This document shows positions 1-8,320 of a DNA stretch of 64,000 bases, piece after piece (positions within the stretch are counted from its first letter, which is position 1; each line of letters starts with the position of its first letter). Location: the NCBI RefSeq assembly GCF_004519315.1, contig NZ_SOZE01000021.1, positions 43,756 through 107,755 of the forward strand. Reading direction: 5' to 3'. The notes under the pieces were generated by a model, which was not told where the DNA came from, searched no databases, and saw only the letters and a program-made list of their open reading frames with translations. This stretch comes from Mucilaginibacter psychrotolerans. Lineage in GTDB: Bacteria > Bacteroidota > Bacteroidia > Sphingobacteriales > Sphingobacteriaceae. The position numbers and the translations under genes are program-made.

Positions 1-108
1 CAGCGCGAACACAATAACGCTCACGCTCACTATCACCATAAAAAACTTAACGTTAAGGGCGTATTTGCGCAATAATGCCTTCTGCCGGGCCGATGATAGT
101 TTTGCCAT
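1..108 (-). CDS. N-terminus of a membrane protein (partial)
   Basis: An open frame starts with ATG at 108 on the minus strand and runs off the window edge after 36 codons. The start is basic (MAKLSSARQK) and is followed near residues 22-36 by a hydrophobic stretch (FFMVIVSVSVIVFAL) that looks like a signal anchor or first membrane helix. The gene is divergent from the SPFH gene, with about 110 bases of AT-rich DNA between them. Too little is present to name a family. Confidence 0.45.
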   Translation of the reverse strand, partial: MAKLSSARQKALLRKYALNVKFFMVIVSVSVIVFAL

Positions 109-162
109 TATATTGTTTAACCTATCAAAAATAATATAAGTTTCGGTAAATGTACTTTTTTC

Positions 163-194
163 TTGTTTTTGTCAAATCAAATTTGATATCTTTA
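163..194 (+). promoter_or_regulatory. Putative Bacteroidetes-type promoter of the SPFH operon
   Basis: TTG at 163-165, a 21-base spacer, then TATCTTTA at 187-194, close to the TAnnTTTG -7 element. The spacer holds an inverted repeat (TCAAAT at 172-177, ATTTGA at 181-186). The ATG lies 26 bases downstream. The -7 match is one base off, so this is tentative. Confidence 0.4.
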
Positions 195-220
195 TGATAT
201 CATTTTAAATCACCATAACC

Positions 221-1078
221 ATGAACTCTGAAAAAGTTATCACAGCACCATCGGGCTATTTGGGCCTGTTGCTATTCTTTGTATTAGGCGGGGCAGCAGC
301 ATATTTTTTTGTGGAGCGACACCCTGTCATCGGTATCAGTATCTCCTTGTTCGATCTAATCATCGTACTTTCGGGTCTAATCATCGTAAACCCAAATGAA
401 TCGCGCGTGCTTATCCTGTTCGGTAACTATTTGGGAACTGTAAAATCAGGCGGGTTCTTTTGGGTGAACCCATTTACCGTAAAAAAGAAAGTATCGTTGC
501 GCGCCTTTAACCTTAACGGGCAGCAGCTTAAAGTAAACGATAGTGTAGGTAACCCGATAGAGATAGCCGCAGTGATCGTGTGGCAGGTAAAAGAGACGGC
601 CAAGGCCGTTTTCGCCGTAGAAAACTACCTGCAATACGTAAACATACAAAGCGAGGCTGCGGTACGCCACCTGGCAAACTCCTACCCTTACGACCATATA
701 GAAGACGAAACCGCCAGCATAACCCTCCGCGGTGGTGCCGAAGAAGTAAGCCATATGTTGGAAAAAGAATTGAACGACCGTTTAGACCGCGCCGGCATCG
801 AAGTGATTGAGGCCCGAATATCGCACCTGGCCTATGCGCCTGAGATTGCACAGGCCATGTTACAACGCCAGCAGGCATCGGCCATTATAGCGGCCCGCAG
901 GCTCATTGTAGAGGGTGCGGTAGGCATGGTAGAAATGGCTTTGAATAAAATGGCCGAAAAGAACATCGTAGAACTTGACGAAGAACGCAAAGCCGCCATG
1001 GTAAGCAACCTGCTGGTTGTACTTTGCGGCGAACGCGCCGTATCACCGGTGGTAAATACAGGCACCTTATATCATTAA
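221..1078 (+). CDS. SPFH/band-7 (prohibitin-like) membrane protein
   Basis: 285 aa. Two hydrophobic segments at about residues 13-30 and 37-55 anchor the protein. An SPFH/band-7 domain follows from about 57 to 250, with typical features: NESRVLILFG, a proline before the beta-sheet core, an EAAVRHLA segment, and a helical AQAMLQRQQA stretch. Family members form oligomeric rings that organise membrane microdomains; the substrate here is unknown. The stop at 1078 is followed at once by the next gene (ATG 1080), and a ribbon-helix-helix protein comes third, so the three look co-transcribed from the promoter near 163-194. The family call is firm; the cellular role is not known from sequence. Confidence 0.88.
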   Translation: MNSEKVITAPSGYLGLLLFFVLGGAAAYFFVERHPVIGISISLFDLIIVLSGLIIVNPNESRVLILFGNYLGTVKSGGFFWVNPFTVKKKVSLRAFNLNGQQLKVNDSVGNPIEIAAVIVWQVKETAKAVFAVENYLQYVNIQSEAAVRHLANSYPYDHIEDETASITLRGGAEEVSHMLEKELNDRLDRAGIEVIEARISHLAYAPEIAQAMLQRQQASAIIAARRLIVEGAVGMVEMALNKMAEKNIVELDEERKAAMVSNLLVVLCGERAVSPVVNTGTLYH

Positions 1079-1079
1079 A

Positions 1080-1619
1080 ATGAACGATTTCAGGAATTTC
1101 AATCAGTTAAAAACAAACGAATTGTTTGTGACCCGCCAAAAATGGTTTTGTCCGTATTATGAATTGACCGACGGGCAGTTTATATACGGCAAACTAAGCT
1201 ACAAAGGTATATGGAAGCGGCACACCATTATCGAAACCGCCGATGGGTTATGGACTCTGAAAATGGAAGGCTGGTTCAATAATACCATGTTGTTGAATGA
1301 GGGCGAGGACAAAACCGTTGGCAGTATAAAACCATCGCATTGGAAACGGGATACCAGCCTGAAACTGGACAATGGTTTTGAAGCTACTTTTATTTACAAG
1401 AAGCTTTTTTCCAAATCGTTAACCTTAATAAATAGTACAGAAGGCGACATATTAGAAGTGAAACAGAAGCCCTTTAGCATTAAGAAGCCTTTTGAGGTAA
1501 CCATAAGCGCTCAACAACAAAAAACCAAGCTTAACCTGCCACTGTTTGCTTTAATAGGGGTTAGTACAATTTTATTACGACAGGCCCAAGCCTCCGCTGC
1601 TGCAGGGGCAGGCGCGTAA
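1080..1619 (+). CDS. Hypothetical protein between the SPFH and Arc-like genes
   Basis: 179 aa, starting one base after the SPFH stop, so translational coupling is likely. There is no signal peptide. The body (1-145) is mixed polar and aromatic and looks beta-rich (for example LKMEGWFNNTMLL and LDNGFEATFIYKK). A hydrophobic stretch lies near 151-166 (LNLPLFALIGVSTILL), and the tail is Ala/Gly-rich (QASAAAGAGA). It could be tail-anchored and sit on the same membrane as the SPFH protein. I do not recognise the family. Its position between an SPFH gene and an RHH gene is the best clue to function. Confidence 0.7.
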   Translation: MNDFRNFNQLKTNELFVTRQKWFCPYYELTDGQFIYGKLSYKGIWKRHTIIETADGLWTLKMEGWFNNTMLLNEGEDKTVGSIKPSHWKRDTSLKLDNGFEATFIYKKLFSKSLTLINSTEGDILEVKQKPFSIKKPFEVTISAQQQKTKLNLPLFALIGVSTILLRQAQASAAAGAGA

Positions 1620-1629
1620 ATATCAAAGC

Positions 1630-1794
1630 ATGGCAGAGAAAAAGGCATTTGTGTTGAGGGTAAACCCCGACGTACTGAAGGAGTTGGAAGCCTGGGGTGC
1701 CGATGAATTCCGTAGTACCAACGGGCAGATAGAGTACTTGCTGCAACAAGCACTTAACGATAGGAAGAAAGCCGCAAGGAAGAAAAAGGCATGA
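1630..1794 (+). CDS. Arc-like ribbon-helix-helix DNA-binding protein
   Basis: A 54-aa ORF (ATG 1630, TGA 1792-1794). It has the Arc/MetJ layout: an N-terminal beta-strand (KKAFVLRVNPDVLKELEAWG), a helix, then RSTNGQIEYLLQQALND as the second helix, and a Lys/Arg-rich tail (RKKAARKKKA). It starts 11 bases after the upstream stop and is third in the SPFH operon. Arc-type proteins dimerise and bind operators with the beta-strand. Whether this one regulates its own operon or only uses the fold is unknown. Confidence 0.78.
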   Translation: MAEKKAFVLRVNPDVLKELEAWGADEFRSTNGQIEYLLQQALNDRKKAARKKKA

Positions 1795-1971
1795 TTGGTT
1801 ACTCCTACTTTCAGAAAACTCCAAGTGAAACGAACAGGTCGACATAAGCCCCTGAAGGTACTTTGCGACCTGCGAAAACTTCCTCGATTTTGTAACTTTT
1901 TACTAAAAAAAGTATTTTTTATCAATTAAAGGATTTTCAAAAACAGGACGATATTTAGGTTCGGATTTCGC

Positions 1972-1989
1972 TGTCTAATTGTTTAGACA
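1972..1989. repeat. Inverted repeat with 7-base arms
   Basis: TGTCTAA at 1972-1978 and TTAGACA at 1983-1989, separated by four bases. No U-tract follows on the plus strand in a form typical of a terminator, so an operator is possible. It could also be chance. Confidence 0.4.
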
Positions 1990-2065
1990 AAAAAAGAAAC
2001 AAACTTACATCCACCCATATTATTTGCAGGCTTAAAGTGCCTCATCAATCTAAGCATGAACGCAA

Positions 2066-2097
2066 GATAATTTATTATGCATGCATAATAAATTATC
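2066..2097. promoter_or_regulatory. Perfect 32-base palindrome upstream of thiolase
   Basis: The 16 bases 2066-2081 (GATAATTTATTATGCA) are the exact reverse complement of 2082-2097, with no loop. It ends 30 bases before the -7 element and 64 bases before the thiolase ATG. A loopless AT-rich palindrome of this length is a strong candidate operator for a dimeric regulator. It has no U-tract and no hairpin loop, so a terminator is unlikely. Confidence 0.7.
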
Positions 2098-2127
2098 CAC
2101 ACCGCATTATTCTTAAAGCAAAAAATA

Positions 2128-2135
2128 TAAATTTG
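2128..2135 (+). promoter_or_regulatory. Putative -7 element of the thiolase gene
   Basis: TAAATTTG fits the Bacteroidetes consensus TAnnTTTG exactly and lies 26 bases before the ATG. No clear TTTG -33 box is seen 19-21 bases upstream, which may mean an activator is needed. Confidence 0.45.
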
Positions 2136-2161
2136 CCCACCATTATAATTCGTCTCTAATC

Positions 2162-3340
2162 ATGAAAGAAGTATATATCGTTTCGGCCACGCGTACACCT
2201 ATCGGGAGTTTTGGCGGTAGCCTTGCTCATTTATCAGCCACGCAACTGGGTGCAATAGTCATTAAATCTGCCATTGAAAAGGCCGGCTTACAGCCGGGTG
2301 AGATACAAGAAGTGTACATGGGGAACGTATTATCGGCCAATTTAGGTCAGGCACCGGCTACGCAGGCGGCCATATTTGCGGGCCTACCCTATTTGCCTGC
2401 TACTACGGTAAATAAGGTGTGCGCATCGGGCATGAAAGCAATTATGCTGGCCGCCCAAAGCATCGCCAACGGCGATAACGAAATTGTACTTGCAGGCGGT
2501 ATGGAAAGTATGAGCAATGTACCCTATTACCTGGATAAGGCCCGCAATGGCTACCGGTTGGGTAACGGGCAAATTACCGACGGACTGGTTAAAGACGGCC
2601 TTTGGGATGTGTATAACGACTACCACATGGGTTCGGCTGCCGAGCTTTGCGCAGTAGATTGCAACGTAACCCGCGAAGAACAAGATGCTTTCGCGATAGA
2701 ATCCTATAAACGTGCGCAGGCGGCCCAGGCAGCAGGCAAGTTCACCGGTGAGATAACCCCAGTAGAATTAAAAGACAAGAAAGGTGAAATAACCTTGTTC
2801 AGCAACGATGAGGAGCCGGCTGCGGTAAAATTCGAGAAAATACCCTCGCTTAAACCCGTCTTCAAAAAAGATGGCACAGTTACCGCGGCCAATGCATCTA
2901 CCCTAAACGATGGTGCAGCAGCGTTGGTGCTGATGAGCAAAGAAAAAGCTGAGGATATGGGTATTAAGCCGCTGGCCAAAATTGTTTCTTACGCCGATGC
3001 ACAGCAAGCGCCGGAGTATTTTACTACCGCGCCATCAAAAGCCATCCCTCTGGCTTTGCACAGGGCAGGGTTATCTGCACAGCAGATTGATTTCTTCGAA
3101 ATAAACGAAGCTTTTTCGGTGGTATCTGTAGCCAACAATAAACTGCTTGGCTTAAATGCGGATAAAGTAAACGTAAACGGCGGCGCGGTAGCTATCGGCC
3201 ACCCGCTGGGCGCATCGGGTGCGCGTATTATCGTTACCCTTATCAACGTATTGAAACAGAATAACGGGAAGTTTGGCGCAGCGGGCATATGCAACGGCGG
3301 TGGCGGCGCAAGCGCTATGGTGATAGAGAATATTAGGTAA
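2162..3340 (+). CDS. Acetyl-CoA C-acetyltransferase (thiolase)
   Basis: 392 aa, the usual length for a type II thiolase. It condenses or cleaves acetoacetyl-CoA in the cytoplasm. The nucleophile is Cys87 (NKVCASGMKA); the acid/base pair is His347 in GHPLGASGAR and Cys377 in CNGGGGASAM; NEAFSVV is the conserved active-site loop. The start MKEVYIVSATRTPIG is standard. There is no partner beta-oxidation or ketone-body gene nearby, so degradation and biosynthesis cannot be told apart. The upstream 32-base palindrome suggests dedicated regulation. Confidence 0.95.
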   Translation: MKEVYIVSATRTPIGSFGGSLAHLSATQLGAIVIKSAIEKAGLQPGEIQEVYMGNVLSANLGQAPATQAAIFAGLPYLPATTVNKVCASGMKAIMLAAQSIANGDNEIVLAGGMESMSNVPYYLDKARNGYRLGNGQITDGLVKDGLWDVYNDYHMGSAAELCAVDCNVTREEQDAFAIESYKRAQAAQAAGKFTGEITPVELKDKKGEITLFSNDEEPAAVKFEKIPSLKPVFKKDGTVTAANASTLNDGAAALVLMSKEKAEDMGIKPLAKIVSYADAQQAPEYFTTAPSKAIPLALHRAGLSAQQIDFFEINEAFSVVSVANNKLLGLNADKVNVNGGAVAIGHPLGASGARIIVTLINVLKQNNGKFGAAGICNGGGGASAMVIENIR

Positions 3341-3519
3341 AAAAAGGTAGTTTTATCATCTCATGAATATGTAAGGCATTTGGCTTTCAGGCACTCGTGA
3401 GAAATTATCAATAGAGTCTGCTCAGGAATTTAAAAACGCCGACACATGCACCTCAAAAAAAATCCGTCAAAATAAATTCCGCTATTTCAAGTTATACCCT
3501 ATATCCTCAATATACAAAA

Positions 3520-4437
3520 GTGGTTAAACGTTTATATCTATTTCTTCCCCTACTATTTGTTTGCAGCATTTCTTTAGCCCAGCATTCAGACGACAGCGGC
3601 AACCGCAAAATGTTGCGCATGTATGAAGATAGCCTGGCGATACTGGGCAAGCGGTTCATTAACGATACCGACGACCTTACCCGCAAGGCCGCCAATTATA
3701 AATTCATACCCACGCTGGTTTCTGCCTTGAAAATAAGCAACTCTTTTAACTACGGGTTCGACTCTTTAAAAAGCGTCAGCATCATCAATGCGCCGGATAA
3801 TCGCTTCCGCGTCATCAGCTGGCATATCATGAACCAGGATGGTAGCTATCGCTTCTATGGTACTATACAGATGAATAGCGATAAGCTGCTCATGTATCCG
3901 CTGGAGGATTACTCGCCATTGCTAAAGAATCCGGAAGACAGCATCACCGACAATCGCAAGTGGTTTGGTGCACAGTATTATAAGATTGTTAAGGTTAACG
4001 CGGCTACCCCCTATTACGTAATGCTGGGTTGGAAAGGCAACACCATTCGCTCCAATAAAAAGGTGATAGAAATAATATCGTTCGACCGGGAAAACAAACC
4101 TATACTGGGTTTGAGCGTGTTAGATGGCAACGACAAGGTGCGTAAACGCGTTGTGTTTGAGTACACCCGCCAGGCATCGATGCTTTTACGTTACGTAACC
4201 GAGCAACATCTCATCGTTTTCGACCACCTTTCACCGCCAGACCCAAAGATGAAAGATCGCCCGGATACCTTCGGCCCCGACCTTACTTATGATGGTTACC
4301 AGTTGAAAGATGGCCGCTGGCGTTATGTGGATAACCTGGATATGCGTAATATACCGCAGCCGGAAGACGACACCTTTGTAGACCCTAAGAAACAGGCTTT
4401 AAAAGACAGGGAACAAGTGCCCTTAAAAAAACATTAA
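3520..4437 (+). CDS. Secreted hypothetical protein
   Basis: 305 aa with a GTG start at 3520. The N-terminus is a clear signal peptide (MVKRLYLFLPLLFVCSISLA, cleavage before QHSDDS). The mature protein is rich in Lys, Asp and aromatic residues, and its only cysteine is in the signal peptide. No ATG gives the signal peptide intact, which supports the GTG. The C-terminus is charged and Pro-rich (PKKQALKDREQVPLKKH). Phrases such as YYKIVKVNAATPYYVMLGWKGN are typical of Bacteroidetes periplasmic proteins, but I cannot assign a function. It lies alone between thiolase and the peptide transporter. Confidence 0.72.
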   Translation: MVKRLYLFLPLLFVCSISLAQHSDDSGNRKMLRMYEDSLAILGKRFINDTDDLTRKAANYKFIPTLVSALKISNSFNYGFDSLKSVSIINAPDNRFRVISWHIMNQDGSYRFYGTIQMNSDKLLMYPLEDYSPLLKNPEDSITDNRKWFGAQYYKIVKVNAATPYYVMLGWKGNTIRSNKKVIEIISFDRENKPILGLSVLDGNDKVRKRVVFEYTRQASMLLRYVTEQHLIVFDHLSPPDPKMKDRPDTFGPDLTYDGYQLKDGRWRYVDNLDMRNIPQPEDDTFVDPKKQALKDREQVPLKKH

Positions 4438-4554
4438 ACCTGTGCATAAACCTTTAAACCAACATTGCTATACCAATTTGTAATAATTTCGGTATAAAAT
4501 TCTGGATTAGTATAATTGTATTATTTTAGGCAAATATTTATCCCCAAACAACTA

Positions 4555-6042
4555 ATGCAAGAGAGCATCGCTGAAGTCCCTGTTAAAAAGTCGAGATTCC
4601 CCAAAGCCGTACCATTCATCATAGGCAACGAAGCAGCAGAACGCTTCAGTTTTTACGGTATGCGTTCTATACTTACCTTGTTTTTGGTAAAGCAATTTTT
4701 TAACCCAACAGATAATCCGGCCTTAGCGCAACAAGCCGATGCACACGCCAACAAGCTGAACCACCTGTTTGTAATGGTGGCTTACGCATTACCCTTCGTA
4801 GGCGGCATGGTGGCCGACTGGTTTACCGGCAAGTACAAGCTTATCCTGTATATATCCGTAGTTTATTGCATCGGGCACCTTTTGCTTTCCATGTTCGATA
4901 CCAGTCTGGGTGGTTTCGAAATAGGTATGCTGGTAGTAGCCATAGGTGCGGGCGGTATCAAATCATGCGTATCGGCCAACGTGGGCGATCAGTTTGATTC
5001 CAGCAATCAGGATTTGCTTTCGAAAGTTTACGGCTGGTTTTATTTCAGCATCAACGCGGGCTCTATGTTGTCAACAATAGCTATCCCTACCATTTACAAA
5101 TACTACGGGGCCAAATGGGCATTTGGTATCCCAGGGATATTAATGGCGCTGGCAACTGTCATATTTTTTATGGGCCGCAAAAAGTACGTAAAAGTGCCTC
5201 CGCAAGGCGTAAACCGCAATAACCTGGTGTTTATTACCTGGTATGCTTTAACCAACTTAAGCAAGCGGAAGCCTGGTCAATCGTTTCTTGATATTGCAAA
5301 GAGCAATTATGATCCCGAGCGTGTTGAGGGCGTTAAAGCAGTATATCGTGTAATTGCAGTCTTCTTTTTTGCCCTTGCTTTTTGGGCGGTTTGGGATCAG
5401 TGCCTGTCAGAGTGGACGTTGTATGCCAAAAAAATGGATAGGGTAATTAACCTTGGTTTTACTTCTTTTGAGATAGAACCCGGTTCTATGTCTACATTCA
5501 ATACCATTTTCCTGTTATTATTTATCCCACTTTTTAATTACGTGGTGTACCCATGGTTTGATAAAATAGGATTAAAGACCACACCTTTGCGCAGACTTGG
5601 TACCGGTTTAATTCTAACTGCATTATCGTTTGTAGTTATTGGCTTTACGCACGTAAGCATCGATCATGGTGGCGCACCATCCATGTGGTGGCAGGTGCTC
5701 GCATTTTTGATATTATCAGCGGCAGAAGTGTTGGTGTCAATTACCGGTTTAGAGTATGCTTACACCCATTCTCCAAAATCAATGAAGAGCACCATGTCGG
5801 GTATTTGGTTCCTGGTGGTATCGTTCGGCAATTTAATTACTGCAGTTGTAAACGGCCTTATTGAAGACGGCGGCTGGTGGGCTAAAAACCTCAAAGGGGC
5901 CAATTACGAATGGTTTTTTGTGGCTTTTATCATGGTGTTTGTCATCGCGTTTCTGATCGTTTCGTCGCGCCTTAAAGAAAGGAATTACATTACCGACCCA
6001 TATATCGAAAACGAAGTTATTGCAGATACCAATAACCTGTAA
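4555..6042 (+). CDS. POT-family proton-dependent oligopeptide transporter
   Basis: 495 aa, inner membrane. Members of the POT/PTR2 family import di- and tripeptides with protons. The hallmark ExxER motif is present in the first helix (E26, E29, R30: GNEAAERFSFYG). There are at least twelve hydrophobic segments, and the GxxxD-type loop is VADWFTGKYK. I chose ATG 4555 rather than an upstream TTG at 4516, because the extension would add a non-conserved stretch. The length matches DtpA-like proteins. A terminator-like hairpin follows at 6064-6093. Confidence 0.92.
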   Translation: MQESIAEVPVKKSRFPKAVPFIIGNEAAERFSFYGMRSILTLFLVKQFFNPTDNPALAQQADAHANKLNHLFVMVAYALPFVGGMVADWFTGKYKLILYISVVYCIGHLLLSMFDTSLGGFEIGMLVVAIGAGGIKSCVSANVGDQFDSSNQDLLSKVYGWFYFSINAGSMLSTIAIPTIYKYYGAKWAFGIPGILMALATVIFFMGRKKYVKVPPQGVNRNNLVFITWYALTNLSKRKPGQSFLDIAKSNYDPERVEGVKAVYRVIAVFFFALAFWAVWDQCLSEWTLYAKKMDRVINLGFTSFEIEPGSMSTFNTIFLLLFIPLFNYVVYPWFDKIGLKTTPLRRLGTGLILTALSFVVIGFTHVSIDHGGAPSMWWQVLAFLILSAAEVLVSITGLEYAYTHSPKSMKSTMSGIWFLVVSFGNLITAVVNGLIEDGGWWAKNLKGANYEWFFVAFIMVFVIAFLIVSSRLKERNYITDPYIENEVIADTNNL

Positions 6043-6063
6043 AGAAAATATTACCTTACAATT

Positions 6064-6093
6064 ACAGGATTGCGATTGCTTTCCTGTTTTTTT
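6064..6093 (+). terminator. Probable terminator after the peptide transporter
   Basis: ACAGGA (6064-6069) pairs with TCCTGT (6082-6087), followed by a run of T to 6093. The stem is only six pairs, but the U-tract is good and it lies 22 bases after the stop. Confidence 0.5.
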
Positions 6094-6160
6094 GTTTCAT
6101 TGCAAATAAAATGGGTTATTTTAGCCGATACATTTACCCCCAATTCCAAAAAAACGATAA

Positions 6161-6892
6161 GTGCCTGATAGTATAGTAATTATACCAACTTACAACGAAA
6201 AAGAAAACATCGAACGGATGATTCATAAGGTGTTTTCGTTGGTGCACGATTTCCACCTGCTTATTATCGACGACGGATCGCCCGATGGAACGGCTAAAAT
6301 AGTAAAGTCGTTGCAGCGCGATTATGGTGAAAAACTCTTCCTGATAGAACGAGCGGGTAAGCTGGGCCTGGGCACCGCCTACATACGGGGTTTTAAATGG
6401 GCCATCGAAAACCATTACGACTATATTTTTGAGATGGATGCCGACTTTTCGCATAACCCCGACGATTTACTACGACTGCGCCAGGCTTGTATAGATGATA
6501 ACGATGCGGTAATTGGCTCACGTTACATTAAGGGCGTAAACGTTGTGAACTGGCCAATGAGCCGCGTGCTGATGAGTTACTTCGCGTCGGTTTATGTGCG
6601 TTTTATCACAGGTATCGATATACAGGATTCCACTGCCGGCTTTATGTGCTACCGTCGCAAGGTGCTGGAAACGATTCAACTTGATAAAGTAAAATTTGTA
6701 GGCTACGCTTTCCAGATAGAGATGAAATTCACTACTATAAAGCATGGCTTCCGTGTAAAAGAGATACCTATCATCTTTACCGACCGCACCGCCGGCACCT
6801 CCAAAATGTCGAAGGGGATATTCAAGGAAGCTGTATTCGGCGTATTGCAAATGAAACTCAACAGTATTTTCAGGAAGTACCCGGAGGGATAA
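6161..6892 (+). CDS. Polyprenol-phosphate mannose synthase-like glycosyltransferase (GT2)
   Basis: 243 aa, GTG start at 6161. GT-A fold of family 2: VIIPTYNEKENI at the N-terminus, then LLIIDDGSPDGT, then the metal-binding EMDADFSHNPDD. It resembles DPM1-type enzymes that move mannose or glucose from a nucleotide sugar to a polyprenyl phosphate. There is no C-terminal membrane domain, so it is the soluble, DPM1-like length. Bacteroidetes commonly carry such a gene for protein O-glycosylation or lipoglycan work; the acceptor cannot be read from the sequence. GTG is chosen because no ATG lies upstream of the conserved VIIPTYNE strand. Confidence 0.86.
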   Translation: MPDSIVIIPTYNEKENIERMIHKVFSLVHDFHLLIIDDGSPDGTAKIVKSLQRDYGEKLFLIERAGKLGLGTAYIRGFKWAIENHYDYIFEMDADFSHNPDDLLRLRQACIDDNDAVIGSRYIKGVNVVNWPMSRVLMSYFASVYVRFITGIDIQDSTAGFMCYRRKVLETIQLDKVKFVGYAFQIEMKFTTIKHGFRVKEIPIIFTDRTAGTSKMSKGIFKEAVFGVLQMKLNSIFRKYPEG

Positions 6893-6944
6893 AGGTTAGA
6901 TGCTGGTGGGTAGAGGTTAGTTGTTCTTGTCATGAATTTGCGGA

Positions 6945-6974
6945 TTGATATTTATACTAATTTTATTAGCTTTG
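6945..6974 (+). promoter_or_regulatory. Putative ruvB promoter
   Basis: TTG at 6945-6947, a 19-base spacer, then TAGCTTTG at 6967-6974, an exact TAnnTTTG match. The predicted start near 6980 leaves a leader of about 60 bases before the ruvB ATG. Confidence 0.5.
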
Positions 6975-7040
6975 GAGCAAGGATTACTGATTAGAAATTA
7001 ACTAATCTCGAATCAACAAATCGCTAATATCTAACAAGCA

Positions 7041-8063
7041 ATGAACGAAAATCTCGACCCCGACCGTGAGCGCCTCTCCCCTGCCGAACGCGATATAGAA
7101 AAAGTATTGCGCCCGCAGGCTTTCGAGGACTTCACCGGTCAGCATAAGATATTAGCCAACTTAAAAATATTTGTGCAGGCAGCCCGCCAACGTGGCGAGG
7201 CGCTTGACCACGTACTACTACACGGCCCGCCGGGATTAGGCAAAACCACCCTATCGCACATCGTAGCCAACGAAATGGGTGTAGGTATCAAAATAACATC
7301 AGGCCCCGTGCTGGATAAACCTGGCGATCTTGCAGGCCTGCTCACCAACCTGGAAACCGGCGACATTCTTTTTATAGACGAGATACACCGCTTAAGCCCG
7401 CTGGTAGAAGAATACCTATACTCGGCCATGGAAGATTTCAAGATAGATATCATGCTGGAGAGCGGACCCAACGCGCGTTCGGTGCAGATTTCTCTAAACC
7501 CGTTCACACTGGTTGGCGCAACAACGCGCTCAGGCTTGCTTACGGCCCCGCTACGGGCACGTTTCGGCATCAACGCCCGGTTGGAATATTACGACGCAAA
7601 ACTACTCACCACCATTGTGCTGCGTTCCTCATCTATCTTAAAAACACCTATCAGCGATGAGGGGGCATATGAGATAGCCCGCCGAAGCCGCGGCACGCCA
7701 CGTATTGCCAACGCCCTGCTACGCCGCACGCGCGATTTTGCGCAAATAAAAGGCGATGGCAATATAGACACCGCTATTGCCAAATATGCCCTGAATGCCC
7801 TGAACGTGGATGAGCACGGGCTGGACGAGATGGATAATAGAATCCTTACAACCATTATCGATAAATTCAAAGGTGGCCCGGTAGGCCTTAAAACCATTGC
7901 TACAGCCGTTGGCGAGGAAGAAGGCACGATAGAAGAAGTTTACGAACCTTTTTTGATACAGGAAGGATTTTTAATGCGTACCGCTCGTGGCCGCGAAGCA
8001 ACCGAAGCCGCCTACAAGCATTTGGGCAGGATAAAGCTGGGCGGCAACCCATCGCTGTTTTAA
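7041..8063 (+). CDS. ruvB: Holliday junction branch-migration helicase RuvB
   Basis: 340 aa, full length. RuvB is the AAA+ motor that drives branch migration with RuvA. Walker A is GPPGLGKTT at residues 62-70; Walker B is ILFIDEIHRL near 113-122; sensor GATTRSGLL and the arginine-finger region RARFG follow. The C-terminal winged helix carries GGPVGLKTIA and GFLMRTARGR. It is a stand-alone gene with its own promoter-like element and a strong terminator at 8122-8145. Confidence 0.98.
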   Translation: MNENLDPDRERLSPAERDIEKVLRPQAFEDFTGQHKILANLKIFVQAARQRGEALDHVLLHGPPGLGKTTLSHIVANEMGVGIKITSGPVLDKPGDLAGLLTNLETGDILFIDEIHRLSPLVEEYLYSAMEDFKIDIMLESGPNARSVQISLNPFTLVGATTRSGLLTAPLRARFGINARLEYYDAKLLTTIVLRSSSILKTPISDEGAYEIARRSRGTPRIANALLRRTRDFAQIKGDGNIDTAIAKYALNALNVDEHGLDEMDNRILTTIIDKFKGGPVGLKTIATAVGEEEGTIEEVYEPFLIQEGFLMRTARGREATEAAYKHLGRIKLGGNPSLF

Positions 8064-8121
8064 TGCAGCAGCCCCTGTAGCCAAATAACCGCCGTTTACC
8101 ATCCTATGTGCTAAAACAGCA

Positions 8122-8145
8122 AAAGCAGCCTTTTCGGGCTGCTTT
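8122..8145 (+). terminator. Rho-independent terminator after ruvB
   Basis: AAAGCAGCC (8122-8130) pairs with GGCTGCTTT (8137-8145) around a six-base loop. A nine-pair GC-rich stem 59 bases after the ruvB stop. The 175 bases from here to the next stop at 8321 hold nothing I recognise. Confidence 0.8.
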
Positions 8146-8320
8146 ATACAAATCTCCTATCATGCTTATCGAACCTGCACTCTTAGAAGTTACATCCTGA
8201 TATAAAAACCGTTAACGGCATTCTTGAAGAGGTAATCAATCCTTAATTCTGGCTAAATCCGCAAGATAAATCGAGGTCATGTTCCTCCCTGACGCATTGA
8301 CGCTTATTTAACTGCCAACG

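Larger units (their letters stand above)
1795..2161. other. 367-base intergenic region before thiolase
   Basis: AT-rich, with no convincing coding. It holds two inverted repeats (1972-1989 and 2066-2097) and a TAnnTTTG element (2128-2135), listed separately. It looks like a regulatory region for the thiolase gene. Confidence 0.6.
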
